DNA from: JBFISM01 sp041608535
GTDB taxonomy: Bacteria > Actinomycetota > Acidimicrobiia > Spongiisociales > UBA5794
Length of the DNA stretch: 19,247 nucleotides
Direction of reading: 5' to 3'
Assembly (NCBI GenBank): GCA_041608535.1
Contig: JBFISM010000066.1
Span: forward strand, 1-19,247
How positions within the stretch are numbered: the stretch's first letter is position 1; each line of letters begins with the position of its first letter. A program made the translations under genes and the position numbers. Of this stretch, positions 1-6,688 are shown piece by piece. The notes under the pieces were generated by a model. The model was not told the DNA's origin. It saw only the letters and a list, made by a program, of their open reading frames with translations, and did no database searches.

Positions 1-633
1 CAGCCACCGTTCGTCGCCGGGCGCATCACCACCCGCTACTTGGATGAGACCGAGATTCCACGAGGTGATGGAGGCGCCGTCGCCGCAGCCGAAGCCGCAC
101 GCACCTGGTCGATCGCATACGATGCTGCTCGTCGCGGTCCGGTGTGGGGCTCGCTCCCCGGCTTCCGGGTGACCGAGCACCGCTCCCCGCGAACGGTCTT
201 CCTCCGCGACCTCGACGGCGTCGAGCACAAGTCGATCGTGGACGGCGTCGCACCGAAGGCGTCGGGGGCCGTGGACCTCCTCGGCCGCTCTGTAGCCGTC
301 AATCTGGACGGGCAGACGTACACGTTCGAGATCGTGCCCCGTAGTGAGCATTGGGCGCCATCGGCCGCCGTCGGCCATGGTCCCGCCGACGCAGTGGCCG
401 CGCCATTTCCCGCAGTGGTCACCGAGGTTCCGGTGTCACCCGGCGACGCCGTCAACGCCGGAGATGTCGTGGTGGTGATCGAAGCGATGAAGATGCTCCA
501 CTCCCTCACCGCCGCCGGACCGGGCAAAGTCGACGAGGTGCGAGTCGACGTTGGTGACAACGTCGCCTCCGCCCAACTCCTCGTGACATTCGTCCAACAA
601 CCACACGATTCCCCTGAGGAAGGCCAGACATGA
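1..633 (+). CDS. Acyl-CoA carboxylase alpha subunit (biotin carboxylase/BCCP), 3' part only
   Basis: C-terminal 210 residues of a biotin-dependent acyl-CoA carboxylase alpha chain; the reading frame is open from base 1, so the gene starts outside the window. The first residues (FVAGRITTRYLDE) resemble the end of the biotin carboxylase domain, a linker/BT-type region follows, and the biotinyl domain occupies about residues 130-205. The biotin-accepting lysine lies in EAMKM (bases 481-495, Lys codon 490-492). In this family the biotin carboxylase half carboxylates biotin with ATP and bicarbonate, and a separate beta subunit transfers the carboxyl group to an acyl-CoA. The stop overlaps the next start (ATGA, 630-633). 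Next to an acyl-CoA dehydrogenase and a CitE-like lyase, the likeliest role is 3-methylcrotonyl-CoA carboxylation in leucine breakdown (AccA1-like). Propionyl-CoA or another short acyl-CoA is possible; the substrate is set by a beta subunit not seen here. Confidence 0.93.
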   Translation, partial: QPPFVAGRITTRYLDETEIPRGDGGAVAAAEAARTWSIAYDAARRGPVWGSLPGFRVTEHRSPRTVFLRDLDGVEHKSIVDGVAPKASGAVDLLGRSVAVNLDGQTYTFEIVPRSEHWAPSAAVGHGPADAVAAPFPAVVTEVPVSPGDAVNAGDVVVVIEAMKMLHSLTAAGPGKVDEVRVDVGDNVASAQLLVTFVQQPHDSPEEGQT

Positions 634-1781
634 CCCATCGCAACGTGTACATGACCGACGAGCTTCAGGCCATTTACGACCAGACCGTGGAGTTCGTCAC
701 CAAGGAAGTGACCCCCTCCGGCGACGCCTGGGAGGAGGAGGGCAAGGTACCTCGCGAGGTGCTGCGCCAGATGGGCGAACTCGGCATGCTCGGGCTTCGT
801 GTCCCCGAGGAGCTGGGCGGTCTCGGTCTCGGACCGCTGGCGTCGGCCACATTCGCTGAGGCGCTGGGCGCATCCACCTTCGGCGGCTTCGACGTGACCG
901 TGCTCGTCCACACCGACATGGCTGGGCCTCATCTCGTCACCTCGGGAAGCCCCGAGCAGCGCGAGCGCTGGCTTCCCGGGGTGCTCTCCGGAGAGACGAT
1001 CCTCTCCATTGCCGTGACCGAGCCGGACGCCGGTTCCGACGTGGCCGGAATCCGGACGACGGCCATCAAGGACGGCGACGGCTGGCGCATCAGCGGAACC
1101 AAGACCTACATCACCAACGCCGTCTACGGCGACCTGACCATCGTCGCCGCCCGCACCGAACCCGGGAGCAAGTACGGGCTCTCCATGTTCCTCGTGCCCG
1201 CGGGAACCGAGGGCTTCACGGTCGCCAAGAAGCTCGACAAGCTGGGGTGGCGGTGCTCGGACACTGCGGAGCTGGTGTTCGACGACGTCTGGATACCGGA
1301 CGATCACCTGCTCGGCACCGCACACCGTGGGTTCTACGAGACCATGCGCAACTTCCAGAACGAACGCATGGTGCTCGTCGGTATGGGGATCGGTGCCGCC
1401 CAAGCCGCGATAGACCTGACGCTCGAGTACACCCAGAACCGTCAGGCCTTCGGTGGGCGCCTCTTCGATCTCGGCGCGATCCGGCAACGCATCTCGATGC
1501 GCCAAGCGCAACTCGATGCGGTGCGCGCCTCGATGTACCACGCCGCCTGGCTCGCCGAGCAAGGAGTTGACAACGTCAAGCAGATGTCGGGTGTCAAGGC
1601 GTGGGGCGGCGAACTGATCAACCAGGTGATGTACGACTGTCTACAGTTCCACGGCGGGATGGGGTACATGAGCGAGTCGGCGATCGAGCGGATGTATCGA
1701 GACGCTCGCATACTGTCGATCGGGGGTGGCGCTACCGAAGTCATGCTCGAAGAGGTCGCCAAGCGTTCGATGGCGGGTTGA
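630..1781 (+). CDS. Acyl-CoA dehydrogenase (isovaleryl-/long-chain type active site)
   Basis: Flavoprotein of 383 residues, the usual family length, that makes the alpha,beta double bond in an acyl-CoA and passes electrons to ETF. Visible landmarks are the FAD/substrate loop VTEPDAGSDVAG (about 129-140), GTKTYITNA (156-164), the QAFG segment after helix G, and FHGGMGYM...YRDARI near the C terminus. The usual C-terminal catalytic Glu position reads IGGGATE, with Gly. Instead the NER motif (Glu245) sits where isovaleryl-CoA and long-chain acyl-CoA dehydrogenases place the base in helix G, which favours a branched or isovaleryl-type substrate. The ATG overlaps the upstream stop by 4 bases and follows a GAGGAAGG ribosome site at good distance. 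It is co-transcribed with the carboxylase and the CitE-like lyase. The exact substrate is inferred from context and from similarity in gene order to fadE19 of M. tuberculosis. Confidence 0.93.
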   Translation: MTHRNVYMTDELQAIYDQTVEFVTKEVTPSGDAWEEEGKVPREVLRQMGELGMLGLRVPEELGGLGLGPLASATFAEALGASTFGGFDVTVLVHTDMAGPHLVTSGSPEQRERWLPGVLSGETILSIAVTEPDAGSDVAGIRTTAIKDGDGWRISGTKTYITNAVYGDLTIVAARTEPGSKYGLSMFLVPAGTEGFTVAKKLDKLGWRCSDTAELVFDDVWIPDDHLLGTAHRGFYETMRNFQNERMVLVGMGIGAAQAAIDLTLEYTQNRQAFGGRLFDLGAIRQRISMRQAQLDAVRASMYHAAWLAEQGVDNVKQMSGVKAWGGELINQVMYDCLQFHGGMGYMSESAIERMYRDARILSIGGGATEVMLEEVAKRSMAG

Positions 1782-1784
1782 CCG

Positions 1785-2621
1785 ATGCGTCTTCGTTCCC
1801 TCCTCTTCGCTCCCGCCGCCCGTCCCGACCTGCTGCGCAAGCTGGCCGGCACGGGCGCGGATGCCGTGGCGATCGATTGCGAGGACGGCACCCCACCCAA
1901 CATGAAGGAGGAAGCTCGGTCCCACGCCCGCGAAATCGGCGAGGAGCTGATTCGTGATGGTCGGGTGCAGGTGTTCGTCAGGGTCAACGGCTTCGAGACG
2001 CCGTGGTTCGCCGACGACGTTGCCCACGCCATACCCCGGGGTGCCGCCGGCGTGATCGTCCCCAAAGTGGAGAAGGCGCGGCAACTCGACAACATCGGGT
2101 ATGCGCTCGACAACGCCCGCCACGGCGACCTCGAGATCATCGCCGGGTTGGAGACTGCAGCCGGGGTCGCCGACTGCCGTGAGCTGCTGCTCCATTCCCG
2201 GGTGATGGCGGGATACTTCGGCGCCGAGGACTTCGTCGCCGACATGGGGGGCCGTCGCACCGCCGGCAATCTCGAGGTGCAATACGCCCGGTCTCACATC
2301 GCCATCTCGGCGAGTATCGACGACGTACCGATCCTCGACATGGTCACGGTGGCTTTCAGCGACGATCGACGCTTCATGCGAGAGGCAGCGGAAGCGCGCG
2401 CCATGGGATTCACCGGGAAGTTGTGCATCCACCCTCGCCAGGTACCACTGGCCAACGAAGCCTTCACACCGACCGAGGACGAGGTAGCCAAGGCGCAGGC
2501 GCTGATCGACGCCTATGCCAAAGCGGGAGCCCGTGGTGTCGGCGTTATCGTCGTCGACGGCGAGATGGTCGACGAGGCATTGGTCGCACAGGCCCGCAGG
2601 GTGATCGAGGCCGCACCCTGA
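1785..2621 (+). CDS. citE: CitE-like CoA-ester lyase (HpcH/HpaI aldolase family)
   Basis: TIM-barrel lyase of 278 residues. It opens with RSLLFAPAARPDLL, followed by the DCEDG strand (31-35), VRVNG with a substrate-binding Arg (about 66), GLETAAG with the likely Mg ligand Glu123, GAEDFVADMG with the second ligand Asp149, and GKLCIHPRQV (211-220). These are hallmarks of stand-alone CitE-like enzymes that split or form malyl-, citramalyl- or HMG-CoA. True citrate lyase beta is unlikely because no alpha, gamma or CitC/CitG partner is present. The gene starts 3 bases after the acyl-CoA dehydrogenase, so it is the third gene of the operon. The M. tuberculosis counterpart in the same context, Rv2498c, is known for a role in leucine and itaconate catabolism; transfer of that role here is inference from gene order and motifs. 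Confidence 0.88.
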   Translation: MRLRSLLFAPAARPDLLRKLAGTGADAVAIDCEDGTPPNMKEEARSHAREIGEELIRDGRVQVFVRVNGFETPWFADDVAHAIPRGAAGVIVPKVEKARQLDNIGYALDNARHGDLEIIAGLETAAGVADCRELLLHSRVMAGYFGAEDFVADMGGRRTAGNLEVQYARSHIAISASIDDVPILDMVTVAFSDDRRFMREAAEARAMGFTGKLCIHPRQVPLANEAFTPTEDEVAKAQALIDAYAKAGARGVGVIVVDGEMVDEALVAQARRVIEAAP

Positions 2622-2730
2622 TGCCCGCCGCCCTGTCGTTTTGGAAATGCCGCACCAGCCCGTTGCCAGATGTCCTCCGTAGCTGGGGACCGGCGGTACC
2701 GTCACTGGTTCGTACCCTGTAGGGAGGACG

Positions 2731-3810
2731 ATGCGACGCTTCGCGATCACGATGCTGCTGGTGGTGGCGTGCGGCGGTGGTACCGATGCGACCACCGACG
2801 GCGAAGACGCCGCAGACGGATCAGTTGTCTCGACCGTAGTCGCAACCGTCCCCACGAACGCTCCCGACGACGGGGTGGAGACACTTGCGGATTTCGTCCC
2901 GGAGTTCGGGTTCAACTTCGATGATCGGGAAGCCGCGCAAGCCGACTACCTCCGGCGCGAACAAGAGGCTCAGGAGCTGATTCGCGAGTGCATGGCGGCG
3001 GAGGGCTTCGACTACATCCCATTCGTACCCGAGGAGAGTGCGACATTCTTCGGCCCCTTCGGAGATCTGTCCGAGGAAGAGTTTGCCGAGCATTACGGCT
3101 TCGGCTTCACCACGCTCTATGTGGAGGAACCGGGCCTCGCCGATCCCGAGGGTTACAACGACCCGAACGACGAGATCGTCCAGGACTTGGACGAAGCCAC
3201 CCGTGAGGAGTACTACCGGGTGCTTCATGGTGAGGAGCCCGATGTCGACTTCGAGACGATGACCGACGAGGAGATCGACGCCTACTTCGAGGACTTCGTT
3301 CCGACGGGGTGTTACGCCGAGGCCCAGCGAGAAGTCAACGGTTCGCAGCGATTCTTCGAAGACTTCTCCGATGAGCTCCAAGAGATGTGGGAAGAGATGC
3401 AAACTGATCCGCGGGTGGTCGCGGCCCAGGCGGATTGGTCGGCGTGCATGGCTGAGGCAGGCCACCAGTTCGCAGATCAAGACGCAATGTACGAATACCT
3501 GCAACAACGCATCGACGAGATCGTCACCTACAACGAACCGTCCCCGGAGCAAGTTGCAGAGTTGGAGCAGGAGTTTGGTCCCGCCGGCCCCACCGAAGAG
3601 CAGATGGCCGAGATGAACACCTTGTTCGGTCCGCAGTACGACGAGGCTGAACTGAAGGCGCTCAACGAGGAGGAGATCTCGATGGCTGTCGCCGATCTCG
3701 ACTGCCGCACCGCGCTGATGGACACCTTCGACGAGGTGCAGAAGGAATTCGAAGCCAGGTTCGTCGCCGAGCATCGTGATGCGCTCGAGGCCTACCGCAA
3801 CGAGGGCTGA
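2731..3810 (+). CDS. Acidic Cys-containing lipoprotein of unknown function
   Basis: Predicted lipoprotein of 359 residues. A short signal (MRRFAITMLLVVAC) ends in a lipobox with Cys14, so the mature protein should be anchored to the outer face of the membrane. The mature part is very rich in Glu and Asp and has only four Cys (87, 194, 239, 325), an even number that would suit two disulfides. A motif occurs twice: ECMAAEGFDY (86-95) and ACMAEAGHQF (238-247), pattern CMAxxGxxF/Y, suggesting an internal duplication. I recognise no enzyme family; similar acidic lipoproteins with a CMAxxGF pattern are common hypothetical proteins in Actinobacteria. A good ribosome site (AGGGAGG) precedes the ATG. 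It ends 11 bases before the acylphosphatase gene, which may share its transcript. Confidence 0.8.
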   Translation: MRRFAITMLLVVACGGGTDATTDGEDAADGSVVSTVVATVPTNAPDDGVETLADFVPEFGFNFDDREAAQADYLRREQEAQELIRECMAAEGFDYIPFVPEESATFFGPFGDLSEEEFAEHYGFGFTTLYVEEPGLADPEGYNDPNDEIVQDLDEATREEYYRVLHGEEPDVDFETMTDEEIDAYFEDFVPTGCYAEAQREVNGSQRFFEDFSDELQEMWEEMQTDPRVVAAQADWSACMAEAGHQFADQDAMYEYLQQRIDEIVTYNEPSPEQVAELEQEFGPAGPTEEQMAEMNTLFGPQYDEAELKALNEEEISMAVADLDCRTALMDTFDEVQKEFEARFVAEHRDALEAYRNEG

Positions 3811-3821
3811 TTCACATCACG

Positions 3822-4106
3822 ATGAACGAACATGCCATCCGGGCAATTGTGCAAGGCCTCGTTCAGGGCGTTGGCTTTCGGTATGCCACCCGGTCCATCG
3901 CCACACAACTCGGCCTGAAGGGATGGGTGCGAAACCTGCCTTCGGGCTCCGTCGAGGTGGTGGCACAGGGCTCGGAGCAGGATGTGCAGGCTCTCGTACG
4001 CTTTCTCCATAACGGCCCACCGCATGCCCGGGTCGATGCCGTGGACACCACGACCATTGTTACCGATCCATCGCTGGTCCACTTCAATGTGCGTTTCTCG
4101 GTCTGA
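3822..4106 (+). CDS. acyP: Acylphosphatase
   Basis: Small cytosolic enzyme of 94 residues, the standard family size, that hydrolyses acyl phosphates such as acetyl phosphate and 1,3-bisphosphoglycerate. The signature VQGVGFRY (14-21) supplies the phosphate-binding Arg20, and GWVRNLPSGSVEV (34-46) supplies the catalytic Asn38. Both key residues are intact. It begins 11 bases after the lipoprotein gene and was probably transcribed with it. No functional link to that neighbour is evident. Confidence 0.93.
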   Translation: MNEHAIRAIVQGLVQGVGFRYATRSIATQLGLKGWVRNLPSGSVEVVAQGSEQDVQALVRFLHNGPPHARVDAVDTTTIVTDPSLVHFNVRFSV

Positions 4107-4190
4107 CCCCGTTGGAGCCCGAGGGTGGTCGACTCGACCGGGAGCGTGATCATGAGTCGCACGATTGCGAAGACATGACAAGATACGGGG

Positions 4191-4493
4191 GTGAGCGAAC
4201 GTAGCGGCACGCTGGCGCCGGATCGCACCGAGACCCCGATTGAGGACGAGTCTCGAGGTATCGCACGCCCATGGAACGTCGTCGTGTGGAACGATCCGAT
4301 CAACCTCATGTCGTACGTGACCTTCGTCTTTCGCAAGGTGTTCGGCTACACCGAGACGAAGGCGACCAAGCTCATGCTCCAAGTGCACAACGAAGGCCGC
4401 GCCATCGTGTCGAGCGGACCACTCGAACGGGCCGAGATCGACGCCGCAGCGATGCACCACCACGGTCTGTGGGCGACGCTGGAACAACCGTGA
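4191..4493 (+). CDS. clpS: ATP-dependent Clp protease adaptor ClpS
   Basis: Adaptor of 100 residues that binds the N-terminal domain of a ClpA/ClpC unfoldase and delivers N-degron substrates. The start of the folded core, WNVVVWNDPINLMSYV (28-43), carries the N-degron pocket residues Asn34, Asp35 and Met40. The second half has the expected LMLQVHNEGRAIV with His66. The first ~25 residues form the usual variable tail. The start is GTG at 4191, close behind a G-run. The stop overlaps the GTG start of the DUF2017 gene, the same pairing as Rv1331-Rv1332 in M. tuberculosis. A CAAGAT hexamer lies exactly 6 bases before the GTG, so a leaderless transcript is possible but weakly supported. Confidence 0.95.
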   Translation: MSERSGTLAPDRTETPIEDESRGIARPWNVVVWNDPINLMSYVTFVFRKVFGYTETKATKLMLQVHNEGRAIVSSGPLERAEIDAAAMHHHGLWATLEQP

Positions 4494-4960
4494 CAGCTTT
4501 TCGATGGCGAGACGGCGTCATCGAGGCCCGGCTCGGAGCAGTCGAGAAGGCACTCCTTGCGGCGCTCCCCCAACTCATCACACAGGTGGGTGAGGTCGGC
4601 ACCGACCCGGCGGCTGCACGGCTCCGGCCTGTCGTGCACCCGCACGACGCCGCACGCTCGGCGGAATACCTGAGCCTGTCGTCGGACCTCATCGAGGGTG
4701 AGAGAGACCGCGATCTCGAAACCTTCGCCGCCGGCCTCACCGAGCCGTCCGGCCCATGGACCCTCACCGCGAACCAAGCGATGTCGTGGGTGCGAGTGCT
4801 CACGACCGCCAGGATCATTCTCGGTGCGCGCATCGGTATCGAGGAGGACGGCTGGGAGCAGGACCCGGCAGTGGATCCCAGAGATCCACGGGTGGCTGCG
4901 CTGCACGTCCTCGCACGCCTGCAGGACTCACTGGTACGAGCCTTGCGCGCCAGCCTGTGA
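4490..4960 (+). CDS. DUF2017 family protein (ClpS partner gene)
   Basis: Protein of 156 residues starting with GTG at 4490, which overlaps the clpS stop as GTGA. The frame is open further upstream inside clpS, but this translationally coupled start gives the usual length and N terminus (MTAFRWRDGVIEARLGAVEKALL). It is mostly helical, with a conserved-looking C-terminal half (WVRVLTTARIILGARIGIEEDGW, about 104-126). The family is a domain of unknown function found next to clpS throughout Actinobacteria, so a part in Clp-dependent proteolysis is a reasonable guess from context only. No catalytic motif is visible. Confidence 0.85.
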   Translation: MTAFRWRDGVIEARLGAVEKALLAALPQLITQVGEVGTDPAAARLRPVVHPHDAARSAEYLSLSSDLIEGERDRDLETFAAGLTEPSGPWTLTANQAMSWVRVLTTARIILGARIGIEEDGWEQDPAVDPRDPRVAALHVLARLQDSLVRALRASL

Positions 4961-5009
4961 CACCTGCTGCGTGACCTCGTCGCACGACGGGGGCCTGTGG
5001 TGCGATCCC

Positions 5010-5015
5010 TAGACT
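5010..5015 (+). promoter_or_regulatory. Candidate -10 element for a leaderless MFS transcript
   Basis: TAGACT fits the actinobacterial TANNNT -10 pattern and ends exactly 6 bases before the GTG at 5022, which would put transcription start on the first base of the start codon. No Shine-Dalgarno sequence lies before that GTG, which agrees with leaderless translation. I see no good -35 hexamer. Confidence 0.4.
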
Positions 5016-5021
5016 CCGCGA

Positions 5022-6218
5022 GTGGATCGGGACCGCCTGCTCACTCCGGCTTTTGGCGCCGTCTTCGCCGCAAATCTGATCAACGGGCTGTCGTTCTTCC
5101 TCTTCGTTCATCTGCCGGGATTTCTGACGGAGATCGGCGCCGACGAGACCGAGATCGGTGTGCTGTTCTCGGTGTCGGCCGTCGCTGCGATCCTGATTCG
5201 TCCGTGGCTCGGCGCGGCGATCGACGAAAGGGGCCGCCGCCCGGTCATCGCCGTCGCCGGTCTGCTCAACGTCGCCGCCAGCCTGCTGTACCTGACCGTC
5301 TCGTCGCTCGGCCCGTGGTTGTACGTGGTCAGGATCCTCCATGGGATCGCCGTGGGGGGCACCTTCACCGTGCTCGTCACGATCGGAGCCGATGTGATCC
5401 CGGCATCGCGACGCACCGAAGGGCTGGCGTTGTTCGGTGTCTCCGGACTGCTGCCGATCGCCCTCGGCGGTCTCGTCGGTGATCTCCTCCTCCGCACCGG
5501 GAACTTCGACAATCTCTTCATCACCGCTGGAGCGCTCGCCATCGTGGCCTACGGTCTGGCGCTGAGTCTCGGCGAATCTGGGTCCACCCTGGGCGAAGGA
5601 GAGCGGCCCAGTTTTCTCGCAGCGATCCGCCAACCGAGTCTGCTCCCGCTGTGGCTGATCACGGGCGTGTTCTCGCTGGTCCTCACCGGCTATTTCACTT
5701 TCATGCGAACCTTCGTCGACGCAACCGGAATCGGCTCGGTTGGTCTGTTCTTCGCTTGCTATGCCGGGATGGCCATCACTGTGCGGGTGATCGGCTCCAG
5801 GCTTCCCGCCCGCATCGGCGACAAGCGCGTGCTCTTTCCTGCACTCGGCGCGCTCGTCGTCGGATTCGTCGTGCTCGCCCGGGCGAGTTCCGCGATCGAT
5901 GTGGTACTCGCCGGAGTCTTGAGCGGTATCGGCCACGGTTACGCATTCCCGATCCTCTTTGCGTTCACGGTCACCCGAACCCCCGAGGCGGTGCGGGGTT
6001 CCTCGCTCGCCTTCTTCACGGCCCTCTTCGACATCGGAGTTCTCTTCGGTGGCCCCCTCCTCGGGGCGATCATCGAAGCCTCCGGTTACCCGGCGATGTT
6101 CCTCACCGCGGCGGGGATGCTCGTAGCGGCAATGGTGGCCTTCTACGTGTGGGATCGACGCTGGGATGCGCCCGCCGCCGCTGACGCCGAGCTGGTCACA
6201 CCGGCCGCTTCAGCATGA
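5022..6218 (+). CDS. Major facilitator superfamily (MFS) transporter
   Basis: Integral membrane protein of 398 residues with about 12 hydrophobic segments, the typical MFS size. The loop between helices 2 and 3 carries the MFS motif A in the form GAAIDERGRRPVI (64-76), and the two six-helix halves are separated by a hydrophilic stretch near 188-202 (SGSTLGEGERPS). It most resembles drug/metabolite exporters of the MFS_1 type; the substrate cannot be read from sequence. The start is GTG at 5022, without a ribosome site but with a -10-like TAGACT just upstream. Its end overlaps the convergent MaoC gene by 23 bases (6196-6218). Confidence 0.9.
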   Translation: MDRDRLLTPAFGAVFAANLINGLSFFLFVHLPGFLTEIGADETEIGVLFSVSAVAAILIRPWLGAAIDERGRRPVIAVAGLLNVAASLLYLTVSSLGPWLYVVRILHGIAVGGTFTVLVTIGADVIPASRRTEGLALFGVSGLLPIALGGLVGDLLLRTGNFDNLFITAGALAIVAYGLALSLGESGSTLGEGERPSFLAAIRQPSLLPLWLITGVFSLVLTGYFTFMRTFVDATGIGSVGLFFACYAGMAITVRVIGSRLPARIGDKRVLFPALGALVVGFVVLARASSAIDVVLAGVLSGIGHGYAFPILFAFTVTRTPEAVRGSSLAFFTALFDIGVLFGGPLLGAIIEASGYPAMFLTAAGMLVAAMVAFYVWDRRWDAPAAADAELVTPAASA

Positions 6219-6666
6219 GCGCCGAGCGCACCGCTCGGCACACCAGCGTGTCCTCGCGGACGAAACCGCGGTGCTCCAGGGTGACGATGCCTTGATCCGG
6301 CCGGGAGCGTGACTCCCTCACCTCGAGGACCTCCGTCTCCACTCTGATGGTGTCCCCTGCAAACAGCGGTGCGGGAAACTCGACCTTGTCGAATCCGAGA
6401 TTGGCGACCGTCGTACCCATCGTCGCCTCGTGAACGCTGATGCCGATCACGAGCCCGAGGGTGAACATGGAGTTGATCAACGGTTTGCCGAACTCGGTCC
6501 CAGCCGAGTACTCGGCATCGAGGTGAATCGGTGCCGGATTCATCGTCATCGTGGAGAACAGCACATTGTCCGCCTCGGTGATGGTGCGGCGCACCGCATG
6601 CTGGATCACCAATCCCGGAGACAACTCCTCGAACCACTTACCCGTTACCGGGCGATCGTCGTTCAT
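6196..6666 (-). CDS. MaoC-type enoyl-CoA hydratase/dehydratase
   Basis: Single hot-dog-domain protein of 156 residues. The hydratase-2 region reads STMTMNPAPIHLDAEYS (about 38-54). The His of the classical GDxNPxH motif is kept, but the Asp position is Asn, as I recall for the subfamily acting on short branched or dicarboxylic CoA esters such as mesaconyl-CoA. The C-terminal half has GDTIRVETEVLEVRESRSRPDQG, another mark of this group. In M. tuberculosis a protein of this kind (Rv2499c) is encoded between fadE19 and the citE-like gene. Here it lies about 3.6 kb away from its likely partners and on the opposite strand. It probably hydrates an unsaturated CoA ester feeding the CitE-like lyase (inference). 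It converges on, and overlaps, the MFS gene. The start codon lacks a ribosome site. Confidence 0.88.
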   Translation of the reverse strand: MNDDRPVTGKWFEELSPGLVIQHAVRRTITEADNVLFSTMTMNPAPIHLDAEYSAGTEFGKPLINSMFTLGLVIGISVHEATMGTTVANLGFDKVEFPAPLFAGDTIRVETEVLEVRESRSRPDQGIVTLEHRGFVREDTLVCRAVRSALMLKRPV

Positions 6667-6672
6667 CGGCGC

Positions 6673-6678
6673 AGGCTA
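6673..6678 (-). promoter_or_regulatory. Candidate -10 element for a leaderless MaoC transcript
   Basis: Read on the minus strand this is TAGCCT, followed by exactly 6 bases and then the ATG at 6666. Pattern and spacing equal those before the MFS gene. No Shine-Dalgarno and no clear -35 are present. Confidence 0.4.
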
Positions 6679-6688
6679 TCGCACGGAC

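Noticed and set aside
36..1562. Long minus-strand open frame antisense to the carboxylase and acyl-CoA dehydrogenase genes
   Set aside because: It mirrors two well-recognised genes, has no family features and no ribosome site; typical of GC-rich DNA.
1641..2915. Long minus-strand open frame antisense to the CitE-like gene
   Set aside because: The sense strand encodes an intact lyase with conserved motifs; the antisense product has no recognisable feature.
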